From Pedobacter yulinensis (GTDB lineage: Bacteria > Bacteroidota > Bacteroidia > Sphingobacteriales > Sphingobacteriaceae), in the NCBI RefSeq assembly GCF_003029735.1, contig NZ_KZ686268.1:1475769-1539768 (forward strand): 64,000 bases of DNA. Direction: 5' to 3'. A program made the translations under genes and the position numbers. Below are positions 61,789 through 64,000 of the stretch, piece after piece. The notes beneath the pieces were generated by a model, which saw only the letters and a program-made list of their open reading frames with translations, was not told the origin of the DNA and did no database searches. Position 1 is the stretch's first letter. Each line of letters starts with the position of its first letter.

Positions 61789-64000
61789 ATGATTAATTAT
61801 TACTTATTCAAAAAACGCCCTCTCAGACAGAAGGTTTTGAAACTGATTATGCTCATCAAACTCACTTGTGTCATTGTGTTTCTCAGCTGCTTTCACGTTT
61901 CGGCAGCTGTCTTTTCGCAAGATAAGATATCACTCGACCTGAAAAACACAAAGCTTTCGAAAGTTCTGAAGATCATTGAAAAGCAAAGCATTTATCACTT
62001 TGTGTACAGCTCTACCTATGTGCCGGTCGATAAAGACATTACGCTGAAGGTAGACCAGACCCCCATTACCGATGTACTGGCTACCATACTGAAAAACACC
62101 AATTTAGGCTATGCTGTATCTGATGGCGGGCTCATCGTCATAACCCGTGCAGACCTCATTACCCGCGATGTGGTGGTGAAGGGATCGGTAAGGGATGCGA
62201 CAGGGCAACCGCTTGCAGGTGCAAGCATCCTTGTAAAGGGTTCCCGGCAAGGTACTTCGGCCGATGCCTCGGGCAGTTTCAGCCTGTCTGTTCCCGAAAA
62301 CGCAACACTGGTTATTTCCTATGCCGGTTACATGAGCAGGGAAATTGTGGTGGGCAGCCAGCGCACGCTGAGCATCGTACTGGAAGAAGATCCACAGCAG
62401 CTCGGCGAAGTGGTTGTCACGGCATTGGGTATCAAAAAAGAAAAACGGTCACTGGGTTATTCAGTAACAGAGGTCAATGGCAGCGACCTGAACCAGGCAC
62501 GCGAGTTGAATGTAGCCAATTCTTTGGTGGGTAAAGTTGCGGGCCTGAACGTAAACTCGGTCTCGGGTGGTCCCGGCGCCTCGACGAATATCCTGATCCG
62601 CGGCAACGCGAGCCTGAGCGGAGATAACCAGCCGCTCTTTGTGGTAAACGGCATTCCGATCAATAACGTACGCAGCGGTAATACCGGCGGTCAATATGAC
62701 AATTCGCCTGATATGGGCGATGGGATATCGAACATCAGTCCTGATGATATCGAATCGATGTCGGTACTGAAAGGCGCCGCGGCAGCCGCGCTTTATGGCT
62801 CGCGGGCCAAAAACGGGGTTATCCTCATCACCACGAAAAGCGGAGCCAAAGGCGCCGGCCAAATTGAATTTAACAGCAACTATGTCTCAGAGCAGATCAT
62901 GGACCTGACCAACTGGCAATATGTGTATGGCAATGGCGCCAATGGCGTAAAGCCGACAACTGCCGCTGCCGCATTTAATGCCGGCAATGCCAGTTACGGA
63001 GCCAGGCTGGATGGCAGCAGTGTGGTACAGTTTGATGGGGTAGCCCGCCCGTATGTAGCGCAAAAGGACAACATGGAGAATTTCTACCGCGAGGGAGGAA
63101 CTTTTACCAATACACTTTCCTTCAGCAAAGGCTTTGACGGTGGCTCTGTACGTTTTTCTGCCAGCAATCTGGACAACCATTCGGTCGTACCAAACTCCGG
63201 TTTGAAACGCCAGAACTTTAATTTTGCCGGTAACTTTAACGCAAGCCCCAGGGTCACGATCGATGCGCGGGTCAATTATGTGATCGACAAAGCCGAAAAC
63301 CGGCCCGTGCTGGCAGATGGCGCAGGAAATGCCAATTTCCAGGTCATGTTTCTGCCAAGCAGTCTTGATGTCAATACCCTGAAACCAGGTACCCGCCCTG
63401 ACGGCTCGGAACTCCTGTTTACAAACAACAACTACGCAACTAATCCCTGGTTTGCGACCGATAAGTTCGTTAACAATACCGACCGCAACCGCCTGATCGC
63501 ATCAGCCAGTGCGCGTTATACGTTCGAGAACGGGCTTTTCGGACAGATCAGGATGGGGCAGGACATTTACAAGGACCGTTACACAGGTGTTGTTCCGAAC
63601 GGAGCCGGTTATTATGCACAAGCACCCTGGAACATCCAGGAGCGGTTTGCTACGGTTTCTGAATGGAATGCCGATGTGTTGATCGGTAAAACGTTCAAAG
63701 CAGGCAATGACCTGACCATTACCCCCAATGTAGGCGCCAACCTGCGCAAGTCGCGCGCCGAAACCAACACAGAATTTGGTACTGGCTTCCTGGTTCCCTA
63801 TGTCTATAACATCATGAATGCGGCCAGCAAAAGCATCACCTATACCGACCTTAAACAAGAAGTGCAATCGGTTTACGGTACCGTTGAGCTGAACTATAAA
63901 GGTTACCTGTACCTCAACGCAAGTGGCAGGAACGATTGGTTCTCGGCGCTGGCCCCCTCTTCAGAACTGGGCATTTTTTATCCGGCAGTAAGCGGCTCGT
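61789..64000 (+). CDS. SusC/RagA-type TonB receptor with STN domain, 3' end outside window
   Basis: The frame is open from ATG 61789 to the window end (about 737 codons). A long basic start precedes the signal peptide (LTCVIVFLSCFHVSAAVFSQ). An STN domain (ISLDLKNTKLSKVLKIIEKQSIYHFVYSS) is followed by CarboxypepD_reg-like (VKGSVRDATGQPLAGASILVKG), GEVVVTALGIKKEKRSLGYSV, the plug motifs ILIRGNASLSG, LFVVNGIPINN and SVLKGAAAAALYGSRAKNGVILITTK, and the start of the barrel. The STN domain fits the preceding sigma/anti-sigma genes. A SusD partner is expected beyond the window. Confidence 0.93.
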   Translation, partial: MINYYLFKKRPLRQKVLKLIMLIKLTCVIVFLSCFHVSAAVFSQDKISLDLKNTKLSKVLKIIEKQSIYHFVYSSTYVPVDKDITLKVDQTPITDVLATILKNTNLGYAVSDGGLIVITRADLITRDVVVKGSVRDATGQPLAGASILVKGSRQGTSADASGSFSLSVPENATLVISYAGYMSREIVVGSQRTLSIVLEEDPQQLGEVVVTALGIKKEKRSLGYSVTEVNGSDLNQARELNVANSLVGKVAGLNVNSVSGGPGASTNILIRGNASLSGDNQPLFVVNGIPINNVRSGNTGGQYDNSPDMGDGISNISPDDIESMSVLKGAAAAALYGSRAKNGVILITTKSGAKGAGQIEFNSNYVSEQIMDLTNWQYVYGNGANGVKPTTAAAAFNAGNASYGARLDGSSVVQFDGVARPYVAQKDNMENFYREGGTFTNTLSFSKGFDGGSVRFSASNLDNHSVVPNSGLKRQNFNFAGNFNASPRVTIDARVNYVIDKAENRPVLADGAGNANFQVMFLPSSLDVNTLKPGTRPDGSELLFTNNNYATNPWFATDKFVNNTDRNRLIASASARYTFENGLFGQIRMGQDIYKDRYTGVVPNGAGYYAQAPWNIQERFATVSEWNADVLIGKTFKAGNDLTITPNVGANLRKSRAETNTEFGTGFLVPYVYNIMNAASKSITYTDLKQEVQSVYGTVELNYKGYLYLNASGRNDWFSALAPSSELGIFYPAVSGS

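Noticed and set aside
1..64000. CRISPR arrays, rRNA genes or insertion sequences
   Set aside because: No regularly spaced direct repeats, rRNA-like blocks or transposase frames were found in either strand.

Overview
This 64 kb window reads as chromosome from a member of the Bacteroidota, most likely a pigmented, aerobic, Pedobacter- or Chitinophaga-like lineage. The support is three SusC/RagA-type TonB receptors (two with SusD partners), FecI/FecR signalling pairs, GIN-domain exported proteins, a MerR-B12 regulator next to photolyase-family genes, and promoters of the Bacteroidota type (TTG/TTTG, about 19-22 nt, TAnnTTTG). The genus cannot be fixed from the sequence alone. No phage, insertion sequence, integrase or CRISPR array was seen.

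Layout. 1-5.2 kb: end of a tandem FKBP isomerase, then a light-damage block (class I photolyase, epimerase, cryptochrome-DASH, CarH/LitR-like B12 photoreceptor regulator). 5.3-16.4 kb: central metabolism (sucA, sucB, lpd) with an exported DUF2490 protein, a GIN-domain protein and two exported hydrolases between. 16.5-21.2 kb: an MFS transporter, then a tightly overlapping four-gene operon of a divergent Lgt-like membrane protein, a radical SAM enzyme resembling tetraether lipid synthase (Tes), and two paralogous small membrane proteins. This operon is my main candidate for an undescribed system. 21.3-28.3 kb: a TetR-TolC-adaptor-RND efflux operon and a second TetR gene. 28.5-30.2 kb: murB and a lone ECF sigma factor. 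30.3-34.2 kb: carotenoid cluster (crtI divergent from crtB, an unknown gene, a lycopene cyclase and a cytochrome b5-like gene).

34.2-47.4 kb: a PfkB kinase, then a SusCD pair and a PAS sensor-like protein lying between two identical tRNA-Asn genes whose flanks are also duplicated. A palindromic promoter is duplicated with them; the second copy precedes a sigma/anti-sigma/STN-receptor operon. 47.4-50.0 kb: a MocR regulator divergent from an ATP-grasp gene. 50.0-57.7 kb: a SusC-SusD-sulfatase-TauE operon with a long leader that appears to be overlapped by an antisense small RNA. 57.7-64 kb: a second GIN-like protein, a nucleotide pyrophosphatase-like phosphodiesterase, and a sigma/anti-sigma/SusC signalling operon cut by the window end.

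How the parts fit. The B12 regulator, photolyases and carotenoid genes form a plausible light-response set, and an 8-bp motif (TAAACAAA) recurs at the regulator and carotenoid promoters. The two FecI-FecR-STN receptor sets are cell-surface signalling systems that control their own nutrient receptors. The sulfatase operon is a self-contained route for uptake, desulfation and sulfur-oxyanion export. All functions are inferred from motifs and context read by eye; no database search was run.
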